A stretch of 64,000 bases of DNA from DB1 sp049323655 (GCA_049323655.1 JBMONO010000051.1:71521-135520); one strand, 5' to 3'; positions 16,156-25,523 are shown, numbered from the stretch's first letter. Made by a program: numbers and translations. The notes: generated by a model from the letters alone, not told the origin.

Positions 16156-19100
16156 TCATCTCCGATACTGCAGTCAGAAAGAGCGTCGCTGTGATGGTTC
16201 TTTCCCTGCTGATCATCGTCTTCGGCACCTACTGCTACCTGACCCTGCCCCGGGAAAGCGACCCGGACATCTCCATCCCCAATGTCTTTATTTCCACCGA
16301 ATATCGAGGGGTGTCGCCCACCGATATCGAAACCGCCATTACCATCGAAATCGAAAAGAAACTGAAAGGCATCGACGGCCTGAAAAAGATTCAGTCAATC
16401 AGCGCCGAAGGTCTCTCTTCCATCAATGTCGAGTTCGTCACCGGCACGGATATCGACAAAGCGATGCAGGATGTCAAGGACAAGGTGGACGAGGCCAAGA
16501 ACGAGCTGCCCCGCGACCTGGAGAACGACCCCTCGGTCTTTGAGGTAAACTTTTCCGAGCTGCCCATCGTCGTCTTTTCCCTGTCCGGCACCTGCGGGCT
16601 CCCCTGTCTCAAGGCGATTGCCGACGATTTGGAGGATGCCATCGAGGCCATCCCCGGTATCCTGGCGGTTGATGTCACCGGTGGACTGGAACGGGAGATC
16701 CGGGTGGAGGTCCTGCCGGAGAAACTCGCCTATTACGGACTCGACATCAGCACCTTCCAGCAGGTGGTGGCCAGCGAGAACCAGAACACCTCGGGCGGTG
16801 CCATCCGGATGGGCGACGGCCGCTTCCAGCTGCGGGTGCCGGGCGAATTTCGCACTCCAGAGGAGATCTACGGCCTGGTGCTCGGTACCCATGACGGCCA
16901 ACCGGTCTATCTCAAGGATGTGGCCCGGGTGGTGGACGGTTTCAAGGAGGAGACGAGCCGCGCCCGCCTCGACGGCCAGGCGGCGGTCAATCTCGCGGTC
17001 CGCAAACGCTCCGGCGAAAACATCATCGCCATCAGCCGGGAAATCGACCGCCACATTGACAAAGTCCGCCCCAGCTGGCCGGCCGGCACAGCCATCACCA
17101 AGGTGATGGACAAGGCCCGCGACATCGATCTCATGGTGGCTGACCTGGAAAACAACATCCTCTCCGGCCTGCTTCTGGTGCTGATGGTAATTTTCCTGGC
17201 CATGGGCCTGCGCAACGCGATCATGGTCAGCCTCGCCATCCCCTTTTCCATGCTGCTTTCCTTCACTGTACTCTCCATCCTCGGCATCACCCTCAACATG
17301 GTGGTGCTTTTCAGCCTGACGCTCGCGCTCGGCATGCTGGTGGACAACGCCATTGTCATCATCGAAAACACCTACCGTTTCATGGAACAGGGCGCCTCGC
17401 GCTTCGATGCTGCAAAGAAAGCAACCGCCGAGGTCGCCTACCCGGTTATCGGCTCCACCCTCACTACCCTCGGCGCCTTCGCCCCAATGCTCTTCTGGCC
17501 CGGCATCATGGGCGAGTTCATGCGTTTTTTGCCGCTCACCCTGATCGTCACCCTGACCGCCAGCCTCTTTGTCGCCCTCGTCGTCAACCCGGCCTTTGCC
17601 TCTCTCTTCATGAAGGTGACCGGCACGGACAGGCCCGCGGAGGGCAAAACCATGGAGGAGGTGGCAGCCGCAGTGGAGAGACCTGCGGAGATCCGGGGCC
17701 CGTGGATGCGCGCCTATGCCAGCACCCTCGCCTTTTCCCTCCGTCGGCCGTTGAGCGTCATCCTTTGCTCGTTTGCCGTGCTGGTCCTGATGATGCAGGG
17801 CTGGCTGCTCGTTGTCGGCCTGGAGAAGCCCATCGAATTCTTTCCGGATATTGACCCGGCCGCCATGTATGTCAACCTCGACGTACCGGAGGGGGCGGAC
17901 CTGGAATACATCGACCGGGTACTCAAACGCATCGAACTGGCCGTAGCCGGCCAATCTGCCGCCGACAACCCGACACTGACCCCTGCCGCCGCCGATTACG
18001 CGGAAGGACTTCGGCCCAAGAAACATGCAAAGGCGGACGGCACCCCCTTTGTCGGGCCGAGTGATCTTGCCAACATTAGAAACATTTACAGCAAAGGGAT
18101 CGTCACGGCCAGCGCCGGTACCGCCTTTGACCCCAACGCCCCCAACCATGTCGGCATCCGTTTTCTCGAAATGAAAGATCGGACCGCCTCCTCCAATGAC
18201 ACCTTGGAGATCATCCGGCAGCGCATCGCGGCCATCCCCGGCGCCAAACTGACCATTGCCTCAGCCGAGGAAGGACCGCCAACCGGGGCGCCGATCAACA
18301 TCGAAATCGCCGGCGACGATTTCGCCGTGCTGGGCCACCTGGCCGGAGAAGTGAAAAATATCGTTTCCCGTGTTCCTCATGTGGAGGATATCCGTGATGA
18401 CTTTGTCGAGGGCACCCCCTCCGTACGCGTCACGGTGGACCGCCAAAAGGCGGCACTGTTCGGCCTCTCCACCGACCTCATCGGTTTTGCCCTGAAGACC
18501 GCCTATAACGGCCTTGATGTCTCCTCCTTCCGGGAAAAAGACGAGGACTACGACATCACCGTCCAACTCCGGGAGGTTGACCGCCGGGTGGTGGACGTGC
18601 TGCGCGAGCTGATGATCCCGACTCCGGCCGGGACCATGGTACCGCTCTCGACCCTGGCGACCATTGAATACGGCGGCTCCATCGGCGACATCACCCGCAT
18701 CAACAACGAGCGGGTGGTAACGGTCAAGGCCAATGTCGATGAGACCAGGGTGCCGGGCCCGGTGGCCAGGGCCCAGGCCGAGGAACTGCTCAACAAACTG
18801 CCCCTGCCGCCGGGTTACCGGCTCACCTTCACCGGCGAATTCGAGTTCCAGCAGGAATCCGAGGACTTTCTCGCCAAGGCGTTCGTCGTTGCTCTGCTTT
18901 TCATCTTTCTCATCCTGGTGGCCCAGTTCAACTCCATCAGTCAGCCCTTTATCATCATGACCTCGGTGGTCCTCTCCTTGGGCGGCGCCTTTCTCGGCCT
19001 GATGCTCTTTCGCCAGCCCTTCGGCATCATCATGACCGGGGTCGGCGTCATTTCCCTGGCCGGCGTGGTGGTGAACAACGCCATTGTCCTGCTCGACTAC

Positions 19101-19481
19101 ACCAACAAGCTGCGGGAGCGCGGCATGGAACTGACCGAGGCAGTGGTCGCCGCCGGTGCCACTCGACTGCGACCGGTGCTGCTCACCGCCATCACCACCA
19201 TCCTCGGTCTGATCCCGATGGTCGCCGGCGTCTCCTTCGATTTCCACGACATGAGTATCGCCTGGGTCAGCGAGTCGAGCCAGTGGTGGCGCTCCATGGC
19301 GGTGGTGGTCATCTTCGGTCTCATGATCGCCACCTTCCTTACCCTGGTGGTGGTGCCCACCCTCTACCACCTGCTCGCGCAGTTGCCTGAAAAACAGCGC
19401 CGGGCCGTGACCCGTCTGCGGGAGCTGTACTGGAGCCAATATGGCTGGCTCTCCGGCGAAAAAAGCCGGAAGCGCGAATAA
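16152..19481 (+). CDS. RND-family efflux pump, inner-membrane permease
   Basis: The 1109-residue protein has the AcrB/MexB-like RND plan: one N-terminal membrane helix, a large periplasmic loop, five helices with VDNAIVIIENTYRFMEQG, a sixth and seventh helix around a second periplasmic loop (about 580-900), and a final helix group with NNAIVLLDYTNKLRERG. The TM4 LGMLVDNAIVIIEN motif holds the proton-relay acidic residue. The substrate cannot be read from sequence; the overall style is that of the hydrophobe/amphiphile group rather than heavy-metal CzcA. The start codon overlaps the adaptor stop. The operon is bracketed by inverted copies A2 and A3. Confidence 0.94.
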   Translation: MIISDTAVRKSVAVMVLSLLIIVFGTYCYLTLPRESDPDISIPNVFISTEYRGVSPTDIETAITIEIEKKLKGIDGLKKIQSISAEGLSSINVEFVTGTDIDKAMQDVKDKVDEAKNELPRDLENDPSVFEVNFSELPIVVFSLSGTCGLPCLKAIADDLEDAIEAIPGILAVDVTGGLEREIRVEVLPEKLAYYGLDISTFQQVVASENQNTSGGAIRMGDGRFQLRVPGEFRTPEEIYGLVLGTHDGQPVYLKDVARVVDGFKEETSRARLDGQAAVNLAVRKRSGENIIAISREIDRHIDKVRPSWPAGTAITKVMDKARDIDLMVADLENNILSGLLLVLMVIFLAMGLRNAIMVSLAIPFSMLLSFTVLSILGITLNMVVLFSLTLALGMLVDNAIVIIENTYRFMEQGASRFDAAKKATAEVAYPVIGSTLTTLGAFAPMLFWPGIMGEFMRFLPLTLIVTLTASLFVALVVNPAFASLFMKVTGTDRPAEGKTMEEVAAAVERPAEIRGPWMRAYASTLAFSLRRPLSVILCSFAVLVLMMQGWLLVVGLEKPIEFFPDIDPAAMYVNLDVPEGADLEYIDRVLKRIELAVAGQSAADNPTLTPAAADYAEGLRPKKHAKADGTPFVGPSDLANIRNIYSKGIVTASAGTAFDPNAPNHVGIRFLEMKDRTASSNDTLEIIRQRIAAIPGAKLTIASAEEGPPTGAPINIEIAGDDFAVLGHLAGEVKNIVSRVPHVEDIRDDFVEGTPSVRVTVDRQKAALFGLSTDLIGFALKTAYNGLDVSSFREKDEDYDITVQLREVDRRVVDVLRELMIPTPAGTMVPLSTLATIEYGGSIGDITRINNERVVTVKANVDETRVPGPVARAQAEELLNKLPLPPGYRLTFTGEFEFQQESEDFLAKAFVVALLFIFLILVAQFNSISQPFIIMTSVVLSLGGAFLGLMLFRQPFGIIMTGVGVISLAGVVVNNAIVLLDYTNKLRERGMELTEAVVAAGATRLRPVLLTAITTILGLIPMVAGVSFDFHDMSIAWVSESSQWWRSMAVVVIFGLMIATFLTLVVVPTLYHLLAQLPEKQRRAVTRLRELYWSQYGWLSGEKSRKRE

Positions 19482-19544
19482 AAAAGGGACGCGGCTTTAT
19501 GCCGATCGCCCCTTCGCTATCCGTTCTTTACGGTGACCGCTTAT

Positions 19545-19679
19545 TTGATGGCGTCGCAAAAACTGAAAATCAACCACAGAGACCACAGAGCGCACAGAGA
19601 TAAATAATTGTAATTAAAGATTTTTTCTCTGCGTTCTCTGTGCGCTCTGTGGTGAAAAAAGACTTTTTACGGGTTTGTC
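19545..19679. repeat. Family A palindromic repeat (copy A3), right flank of the RND operon
   Basis: This is the inverse-complement of copy A2, 135 bp, with two mismatches (one in the central A/T-rich loop, one in the right arm). Similarity seems to continue a few bases beyond the end (CATCAAATAAGCGG versus CATCAAAAAAGCAGG). Its last base directly abuts the stop codon of the cytochrome gene at 19680. Confidence 0.92.
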
Positions 19680-20090
19680 TTATTTGATATGGCAGACCGC
19701 GCAGTCGCGCGCCAGAAAAGTCGCGGTCTGGTGATGGACATTGGCGGTGGCAGGGGAACCCTCCACCGTCGCCGTCTCATGACAGTCAAGACAGTTGCCG
19801 GTGAAGCTGACCACATCAGCCGCGAGCACCTCGTTCCAGACCAGCGGGTGGCAACTCAGACAATCGGTGGACAGGGCATGATGGCGATCCGGATTGGTCG
19901 CAAGCAGCATGGGAAAGGCGGCGAGATTATCATGGCACATGCGGCAGTCCGCCTCGGTGGGCGCACCATCATAAATCGCCATGCCGCCGGACGATCCGCC
20001 ACTGCCGGCACCCAGGACAGGGACGGCGGAACAGGACAGCCACAGACCGGCCGCTGCGACAAGACAGTGTGTTTTCTTCATTTTCCTCAT
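19680..20090 (-). CDS. Small periplasmic tetraheme cytochrome c
   Basis: The 136-residue protein has a signal peptide (MRKMKKTHCLVAAAGLWLS..., cleavage after about VLGA) and four CxxCH heme sites at residues 49-53 (CRMCH), 77-81 (CLSCH), 100-104 (CLDCH) and 130-134 (CAVCH). Extra histidines (HH at 70-71 and 119-120) could be distal ligands. Such proteins shuttle electrons in the periplasm of sulfate and metal reducers. The spacing does not match classic cytochrome c3. GGAGGAG precedes the ATG. It is a single gene with no oxidase or reductase partner next to it. Confidence 0.9.
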   Translation of the reverse strand: MRKMKKTHCLVAAAGLWLSCSAVPVLGAGSGGSSGGMAIYDGAPTEADCRMCHDNLAAFPMLLATNPDRHHALSTDCLSCHPLVWNEVLAADVVSFTGNCLDCHETATVEGSPATANVHHQTATFLARDCAVCHIK

Positions 20091-20351
20091 TTTTCTCTCC
20101 TCCAGTCATTCTTCAGTGGTAAATACGGGGGCTGACGTGTCGCCACGCTCCTTCCAGCCAACCGCACGAATGGCGAACAGGCAGGCAGGATAGCAAACAA
20201 CCTGTTACCCCTGCCTTTCCACGCACCTTCCTCTTACCTTCCCTCCAACTCATTCCCTACCCGCTTCCTGAAAACGAAGCAAGCAATTCCTGCCGTGCTC
20301 CTGCTTTCGACGCAAAACCAAATACCGCCCCATTGCCCCATAGTTCTCCGG

Positions 20352-22136
20352 TCAGGTCAGGGGGATGGCGGCGGTTTTGCCGCTGATGCCGCGTTTGAGC
20401 ACCTCACGGTTATAGGCGGCGATGACGTCGCGCCGTTTCAGCATCCCCACCACCCAGCGGGCCTGTTGATTCTCCACCACCGGAATCGCCTCGATCCCCT
20501 TGACCGTGAACAACGTCATGGCCGTGAAGAGATCGTCCTCCGGGGTGAGGGTGATGACATCGCGGGCACAGATGGTGCCGACACTGGCGTTTTCCCGCAG
20601 CTCTTCGTCATGGAGAATAGTCTTGACGTCCTGCAAAGAAATGATGCCCACCATCTGGCCGGCATTGCTGCCGCTGTCGGCCAGCACCGGGAAATAGAAG
20701 CTGTCCTCCGCCATACTGAAGATGCGCAGCAGGTGGTTGACGTTGGCCGATTCACTGATGAAACCGACATCCTCGCTCATCGCTTTGCCGACCTTGATGG
20801 AGCGCATGACCGCCGTTTCCCGGCCATCGTGGATATCGATGCCCTCCCGGGTGAAATCCACCGTATCGATGGAGTCCCGGTTGAGCTTGGTTGACACCAC
20901 CGTTCCGATAATACTGGTCAGCATGATGGGAATGATGATGAGGTAATTACCGGTCATCTCGAAGAGAAGAAAGATGGCGGTGAGCGGCGCGTGGGTCACC
21001 GCGCCGAGAAAGGAGCCGATCCCCACCGCCGCATAGGCGCCGCTTGAGGCGATGGCTCCGGCCGGCAGCAAAAAGTTGGCGATGCCGCCAAAGGCCCCGC
21101 CCAGCACCCCGCCGATAAAGAGCGACGGGGCAAAGACTCCGCCGGCGCCGCCCGAGCCGAGCGTCACCGCGGTGGCGATCATTTTGAGAAAAACGAGCAG
21201 CAGCATGATCCGCACCACGCCGTTGCCCTGGAGCACATCGCCGATATACTCATAGCCGTTGCCCATGACCTGGGGGGTGAAGATGCCGATAACGCCGACG
21301 ATGAAGGCGCCCAGCACCGGTTTGACATACATGTTCATCGGTAAGGCGGCAAACGTATCCCGCACCCGATAGAAAATACGAATGTGCAGCACCGCCACCA
21401 CCCCCACCACGATGCCCATCAGCATGTAGAGGGGGATCTCCAGCGGGGCGTTGACAAGCTGGTAGTCAGGCACCGGGAAGGCTGGAGTCTCACCGTAAAC
21501 CGCGCGGGAAACAACGGTGGCCATGGCCGAGGAGATGACCAGGGCGGAAAAGGAGGAGATCTCGTAGGTGCCGAGCAGGACAATCTCCGAGGCAAAGAAG
21601 ACTCCGGCAATGGGGGCGTTGAACATGGCGGCAATGCCGCCGGCGCAGCCCGCCGCGATATAGACCTTCATCCGTTCACCGGACACCCGGAAAAACTGGC
21701 CGACCTGGGAGCCGATGGCGCCACCCACCTGGGCAATCGGCCCTTCCACCCCGGCCGAGCCGCCGGTGCCGATGGTCAGCGAGGTGGCGATGGTTTTCAG
21801 AAAAATGGTGCGAGCCCTGATCTTGCCGCCCTGCAGATTGACCTTGCGCAAAAAGCTGGTAAAGCCGTAGCCGTTCACCTCCCCCGGGAAAAGATAGGAG
21901 AGCGGAATAAGCAGGACCATGCCGAACATGGGCAGAAGCGGGAGAAAGAGCAGCCGCAAGCCGCCTGTACCGATCAGCAGCTCATAGCCATTCTGAAAGA
22001 TAACGTGGTGGACGAGCTGTTCAACGGAACGGAACAGAATGTTGCCGAGGCCGGCGGCCAGGCCGATAAAGGAGGCAATAACCACCATCAGGGCGTTTTC
22101 GCCGGGAGAGAAGGTCTTGATAATCTGGCGGATCAT
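20352..22136 (-). CDS. ClC-family chloride channel/transporter with CBS domains
   Basis: The 594-residue protein has the ClC core of about 430 residues with the anion-pathway motifs GTGGSAGVEGPIAQ (G-x-E-G-P, with the gating glutamate) and GSGGAGGVFAPSLF (G-x-F-x-P), followed by two C-terminal CBS domains (about 455-585, with MVGIISLQDVKTI and WVVGMLKRRDVIAA). The gating glutamate suggests possible H+/Cl- exchange. The start codon overlaps the dgt stop (ATGA), so it is translated behind dgt. About 260 bases between this gene and the cytochrome hold no recognised gene. Confidence 0.94.
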   Translation of the reverse strand: MIRQIIKTFSPGENALMVVIASFIGLAAGLGNILFRSVEQLVHHVIFQNGYELLIGTGGLRLLFLPLLPMFGMVLLIPLSYLFPGEVNGYGFTSFLRKVNLQGGKIRARTIFLKTIATSLTIGTGGSAGVEGPIAQVGGAIGSQVGQFFRVSGERMKVYIAAGCAGGIAAMFNAPIAGVFFASEIVLLGTYEISSFSALVISSAMATVVSRAVYGETPAFPVPDYQLVNAPLEIPLYMLMGIVVGVVAVLHIRIFYRVRDTFAALPMNMYVKPVLGAFIVGVIGIFTPQVMGNGYEYIGDVLQGNGVVRIMLLLVFLKMIATAVTLGSGGAGGVFAPSLFIGGVLGGAFGGIANFLLPAGAIASSGAYAAVGIGSFLGAVTHAPLTAIFLLFEMTGNYLIIIPIMLTSIIGTVVSTKLNRDSIDTVDFTREGIDIHDGRETAVMRSIKVGKAMSEDVGFISESANVNHLLRIFSMAEDSFYFPVLADSGSNAGQMVGIISLQDVKTILHDEELRENASVGTICARDVITLTPEDDLFTAMTLFTVKGIEAIPVVENQQARWVVGMLKRRDVIAAYNREVLKRGISGKTAAIPLT

Positions 22137-23287
22137 TGCTTACGCGGCACGTCGCAGCCCAGCGCCGCCGCCCGGCTAAGGAAATAATCGTCGGTCATGC
22201 CGGCGATGAAATCACAGACGACGACAGCCGGCGGGTTGCCGTGACGATAATCCGGCGCCATTTTCCCCACATAGTCGGCAAAGACCGATTCCTGCCGGCA
22301 GCCGGCGACCATTTCCTCCAGGCAGGATTCAAAGAGGCGGGCGTAGCAGGCGCTGATCTTCTCCTGATCCTTTTTGATACGCGGGTTGAGGTAGATACGC
22401 TCATAGTTGAAGCGTTTAAGCTCGCGCAGGGCCTCGGAGATGGCAGGACTGAAGGCCACCGTTTCCTCGTCGCTGTTTTTCAGCAGATCGGTAACGAGAT
22501 TGTGAACGATTTTGCCGTTGGTGTTGCCGAGCAGTTCGGTACAGGAACGCGGCAGCTCATTCCGGCTGATGACCCGCAACTCGATGGCGTCTTCGATGTC
22601 GCGGCCGATGTAGCTGATGGTGTCGGCAAAACGGACGACACAGGCCTCAAGGGTCATGGGCGCGAGGGGCAGCATCGGGTCTGCCGCCTTATGGAGGATC
22701 TTGTCGTCGAATTCGGCAAAAGACGGCAGGGGTCGGGGGGTAAGACGACGGTCATGAACCTCGCCGTCATGGCAGAGGATGCCGTCCAGGGTTTGCAGGG
22801 TCAGGTTCACCCCGGCCCCTTTCTTCTCGATATGTTCGAGAAAACGGACGCTTTGCAGGTTGTGCTGGAAGGAGGGCAGACCATTGGCCCGGCACAGACG
22901 ATCCAGCACCTTCTCCCCATCGTGACCAAAGGGAGGATGGCCGATATCGTGACCAAGCGCCACCGCCTCGATAAGATCCTCGTTCAAAGCCAGCACCCTG
23001 CCGATGGTTCGGGCGATCTTCGAGACGAGCTGGACATGGAGGACCCGATGAGTGATATGGTCGTTCTTGACCATATAGAAAACCTGGGTCTTGTCGATAT
23101 ATCGGGCATAGGCGCGGGAGTGGAGGATGCGGTCGGCGTCCACCGCAAAGGAGGGACGATGCCCCTCCAGATATTCGGGCCGGCGGCGCAGGGCGGTAAC
23201 GCTCTGCGCCGCCCGCGCCGAGAGGCTGCGCGCCTCCCGCTCCGCGAGCTGTTCCTTGATATGTAGCAGAAAAGGATCGGTCTGCAT
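22133..23287 (-). CDS. dgt: dGTP triphosphohydrolase (dNTPase)
   Basis: The 384-residue HD-superfamily protein has the metal-binding HD motif in AVALGHDIGHPPFGHDGEKVLD near residue 115, upstream RTQVFYMVKNDHITHRVLH-like substrate and His residues, and a later ETCVVRFADTISYIGRDIED-like aspartate segment (D-x2-Y/D type). It hydrolyses dGTP or other dNTPs to the nucleoside and triphosphate, controlling dNTP pools. Shorter than E. coli Dgt (505) and close to the deoxyguanosine triphosphohydrolase-like subgroup. AGGTGAG lies before the ATG. The ClC gene follows with a 4-bp overlap. Confidence 0.93.
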   Translation of the reverse strand: MQTDPFLLHIKEQLAEREARSLSARAAQSVTALRRRPEYLEGHRPSFAVDADRILHSRAYARYIDKTQVFYMVKNDHITHRVLHVQLVSKIARTIGRVLALNEDLIEAVALGHDIGHPPFGHDGEKVLDRLCRANGLPSFQHNLQSVRFLEHIEKKGAGVNLTLQTLDGILCHDGEVHDRRLTPRPLPSFAEFDDKILHKAADPMLPLAPMTLEACVVRFADTISYIGRDIEDAIELRVISRNELPRSCTELLGNTNGKIVHNLVTDLLKNSDEETVAFSPAISEALRELKRFNYERIYLNPRIKKDQEKISACYARLFESCLEEMVAGCRQESVFADYVGKMAPDYRHGNPPAVVVCDFIAGMTDDYFLSRAAALGCDVPRKQ

Positions 23288-23383
23288 GGAAACTCACCTG
23301 GGAGTGGATCATCGAACAGGAATCGCGCCGATGCGGTCTCCTGCCCTTTTTCCAAAAAAAGAAATGACGATCCGACCCCTTTT

Positions 23384-23412
23384 ATTGTAGAATTTCAATG
23401 TATTGCCACTAA
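23384..23412 (-). promoter_or_regulatory. Predicted sigma-70 promoter of dgt-clc
   Basis: On the minus strand TTAGTG (23412-23407), 17 bases and TACAAT (23389-23384) lie about 97 bases upstream of the dgt start codon in an A/T-rich pocket. Confidence 0.55.
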
Positions 23413-23456
23413 CTATCCGGCAGGAAAGGTTTCATAATTGTAACTATCCAGCTGAT

Positions 23457-23560
23457 GCCGGAATCGCAAAAAAACCACGATTCCGACGGGCGGCGCATTG
23501 TAACTCGCTGTTTTCACTTTCCCGCCTGCTCAGGTTTGCGGGTTTTTACGGGACCATCAA
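23457..23560. repeat. Family B palindromic repeat (copy B2)
   Basis: CCGGAATCGCAAAAAAACC with its ACGATTCCG partner, TGTTTTCACTTTCCCGCCTG in the middle and GGGTTTTTACGGGACCATC at the end. It lies in the divergent gap between dgt and the aldolase gene, 24 bases before the aldolase start codon. Confidence 0.85.
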
Positions 23561-23584
23561 TCTTTCATACTATGGAGACCTGTT

Positions 23585-24868
23585 ATGACCGTCAGTACCG
23601 CAGATTTCACCAAGGCACTTGCAGTCGGCCGTCCACCCAATATCGTCAAACTCTTTCCCCATTCCCGCGCCCTGCTGGTCAGCGGCAAATACGTCGATCG
23701 CGCCCTGGCCGCCAAGGGCAAGGCCATGACCATGGCGGCCAACGGCCGTAACAATTTCATCATCCGCGGCGCGCTGATGGCGGCGCAACGGGCCAACGCC
23801 GCCATTATCATCGAAATCGCCCGCTCCGAGGGCGGGGCCAAGGCCTACTGTCCAACCAGCTACTGGAATCTGGCCCGCCAGGTCGATCAGGCGTGCAACG
23901 AACTGGGCATCACCGTGCCGGTGGCCATCCACGCCGACCATTACGGCATCAAGAAGGATGAGGATATTCCCTTTGCCAGGGTCGAAATCCCCACCATCTT
24001 CGAGGCAGGCATCACCTCCATCGCCATCGATGCCTCGCATATGCCGGACGACAGAAACCTGCTCGCCAACATCGAACTGAACCGTTTCATCCCCGCCTGG
24101 GCAGGACTTGAGACCGAGGTGGGCGAGATCAAAGGCAGCCAGGGACTCTCCTCCGTGCCCGAGGCGCTCTTCCTCATCCAGGGACTCAACGCCCACAATA
24201 TCCATCCCAACTGGATCGCCTTGAACAATGGCACCACCCACGGCATTGAGGCGAGCGGCCAAGGTATCCAGGTCGGCCTTACCGCCGAGATCCACGCGGC
24301 CCTTACTCCCTACCGGGTCAACGGCGCCCAGCACGGCACCTCGGGCAACAGCTCGGAGCGGCTGCGGGAGATCGCGCAAAAAACCCGGACAACCAAGGCC
24401 AATGTCGCCACCGCCCTGCAGATGATCTCCTGGGGCCTGGAGGTCAACGACTACGGCAATGCCATTCTCGATGCGGACGGCAACTTCATCAAGGTCAAGG
24501 GCGAAGGGGTGACGGAGGAGATGTGGCAGTCCATGGTCGCCTATGCCACGGAAAAAGGGCTCAAAGGCGGCGGCTACAAAAGCCTCAACCTGCCCTTTGA
24601 AAACAGACTGCTCGGCCAGCCGGCCGACATCCGCGCCCGAATGTGCAAACGGGTGGAGGACTTTGTCTATACCATGCTGGTTGATGTTTTCGATGCAGCC
24701 GATACCGCCGAACTGGCCATTGCCGATATCCTCAGTTGCGGTTCCTACGATCCGGGCCCCAATGCCGAACGGATCGAAGACCCTGCCCGGTGGACCAGGG
24801 AGCAGATCAGCGAACGGGCTGCGGGACTCGCCACCGACAAGGGGCCAGCCGGCAACTTCGACGACTGA
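23585..24868 (+). CDS. fba: Class II fructose-bisphosphate aldolase
   Basis: The 427-residue zinc aldolase carries the class II motifs: AIHADHYGIK (zinc-binding/catalytic His-Asp-His), ITSIAIDASHMP, ETEVGEIKG, ALNNGTTHG, and NGAQHGTSGNS in place of the more usual GGSG phosphate loop. It interconverts fructose-1,6-bisphosphate with glyceraldehyde-3-phosphate and dihydroxyacetone phosphate in the cytoplasm. It is longer than E. coli FbaA (359) and matches the long ~420-residue type seen in several anaerobes. GGAG precedes the ATG; a bidirectional terminator follows at 24889. Confidence 0.93.
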   Translation: MTVSTADFTKALAVGRPPNIVKLFPHSRALLVSGKYVDRALAAKGKAMTMAANGRNNFIIRGALMAAQRANAAIIIEIARSEGGAKAYCPTSYWNLARQVDQACNELGITVPVAIHADHYGIKKDEDIPFARVEIPTIFEAGITSIAIDASHMPDDRNLLANIELNRFIPAWAGLETEVGEIKGSQGLSSVPEALFLIQGLNAHNIHPNWIALNNGTTHGIEASGQGIQVGLTAEIHAALTPYRVNGAQHGTSGNSSERLREIAQKTRTTKANVATALQMISWGLEVNDYGNAILDADGNFIKVKGEGVTEEMWQSMVAYATEKGLKGGGYKSLNLPFENRLLGQPADIRARMCKRVEDFVYTMLVDVFDAADTAELAIADILSCGSYDPGPNAERIEDPARWTREQISERAAGLATDKGPAGNFDD

Positions 24869-24888
24869 GCGGCGCCACCAAAAAAAGC

Positions 24889-24926
24889 GGGGGAACCGGC
24901 GGCATGACTCCGGTTCCCCCTTTTCT
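24889..24926. terminator. Bidirectional rho-independent terminator
   Basis: GGGGGAACCGG (24889-24899) pairs with CCGGTTCCCCC (24910-24920). TTTTCTGTT follows on the plus strand for the aldolase gene, and GCTTTTTTTGG follows on the minus strand for the convergent tatA gene. Confidence 0.9.
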
Positions 24927-24950
24927 GTTGCACTGCTTGCCATCGGGGGA

Positions 24951-25181
24951 TCAGGTCTTTTTCAGGACTGAACCGATCTCCTTGACCTTATCGACCTCTT
25001 CCTTCAGGGCAGTCACTTCCTTGACGCCCGGTACGCTCTCTTCCGCCTCCTTGAGCCCTCTCTTGAAAGAGGAAATTCCCTTACCCAGCCCGGCTCCCAG
25101 CTCCGGCAGCTTCTTGCCGCCGAAAACAAGAAAGGCGATTCCGAGCACGACAATCAACTCCGGTGTTCCCAGTCCAAACAT
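24951..25181 (-). CDS. tatA: Sec-independent translocase subunit TatA/E
   Basis: The 76-residue protein begins MFGLGTPELIVVLGIAFLVF, the short membrane helix of TatA, followed by GGKKLPELGAGLGKGI (the FG..KLPE.G hinge and amphipathic helix) and a charged tail. TatA forms the pore-like assembly that moves folded proteins across the inner membrane. It is the second of two tatA genes in tandem; no tatC is in the window. Confidence 0.92.
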   Translation of the reverse strand: MFGLGTPELIVVLGIAFLVFGGKKLPELGAGLGKGISSFKRGLKEAEESVPGVKEVTALKEEVDKVKEIGSVLKKT

Positions 25182-25230
25182 TTGCTACCTCCCCGCCCTC
25201 GCGGCGCGTCACATGCAAAAGAGCTGACCC

Positions 25231-25413
25231 TCAACTGTCCTTTTTTCCGACCTCGTCGTCAATCTTTTTTGATTCCTCTTCTTTGGTGGCTTTCTTGAAA
25301 TTCTTGATACCCTGGCCGATACCCGAGCCGATCTCCGGCAATTTGCCGGCCCCAAAAATAATGACGATAATCACCAGAATGATGATCAGTTCAGGCATGC
25401 CAAGTCCAAACAT
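25231..25413 (-). CDS. tatA: Second TatA-family subunit, short
   Basis: The 60-residue paralogue of the neighbouring gene begins MFGLGMPELIIILVIIVIIF and continues GAGKLPEIGSGIGQGIKNFK with a short lysine/glutamate-rich tail. Both copies have intact TatA hallmarks, and 49 bases separate them. The two could have different partners (TatA versus TatE or TatB function), but the sequence does not decide this. Confidence 0.92.
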   Translation of the reverse strand: MFGLGMPELIIILVIIVIIFGAGKLPEIGSGIGQGIKNFKKATKEEESKKIDDEVGKKDS

Positions 25414-25523
25414 AATAGCCTTCTCCTGTTACAGAACCGATGGAAGCCCCTGCAAAGCGCCACTGCCCTTTCAAAACAGATGTTCTCTTTTCATACTTAC
25501 CGCAAAGGCGGCGGAACCGCAAA

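Noticed and set aside
16395..19439. Two long minus-strand frames (584 and 392 codons)
   Set aside because: Antisense of the RND pump gene; histidine/glycine/glutamate-rich and without start signals.
23570..24943. Minus-strand open frame of 457 codons
   Set aside because: Full antisense of the aldolase gene; glycine/aspartate-rich shadow.
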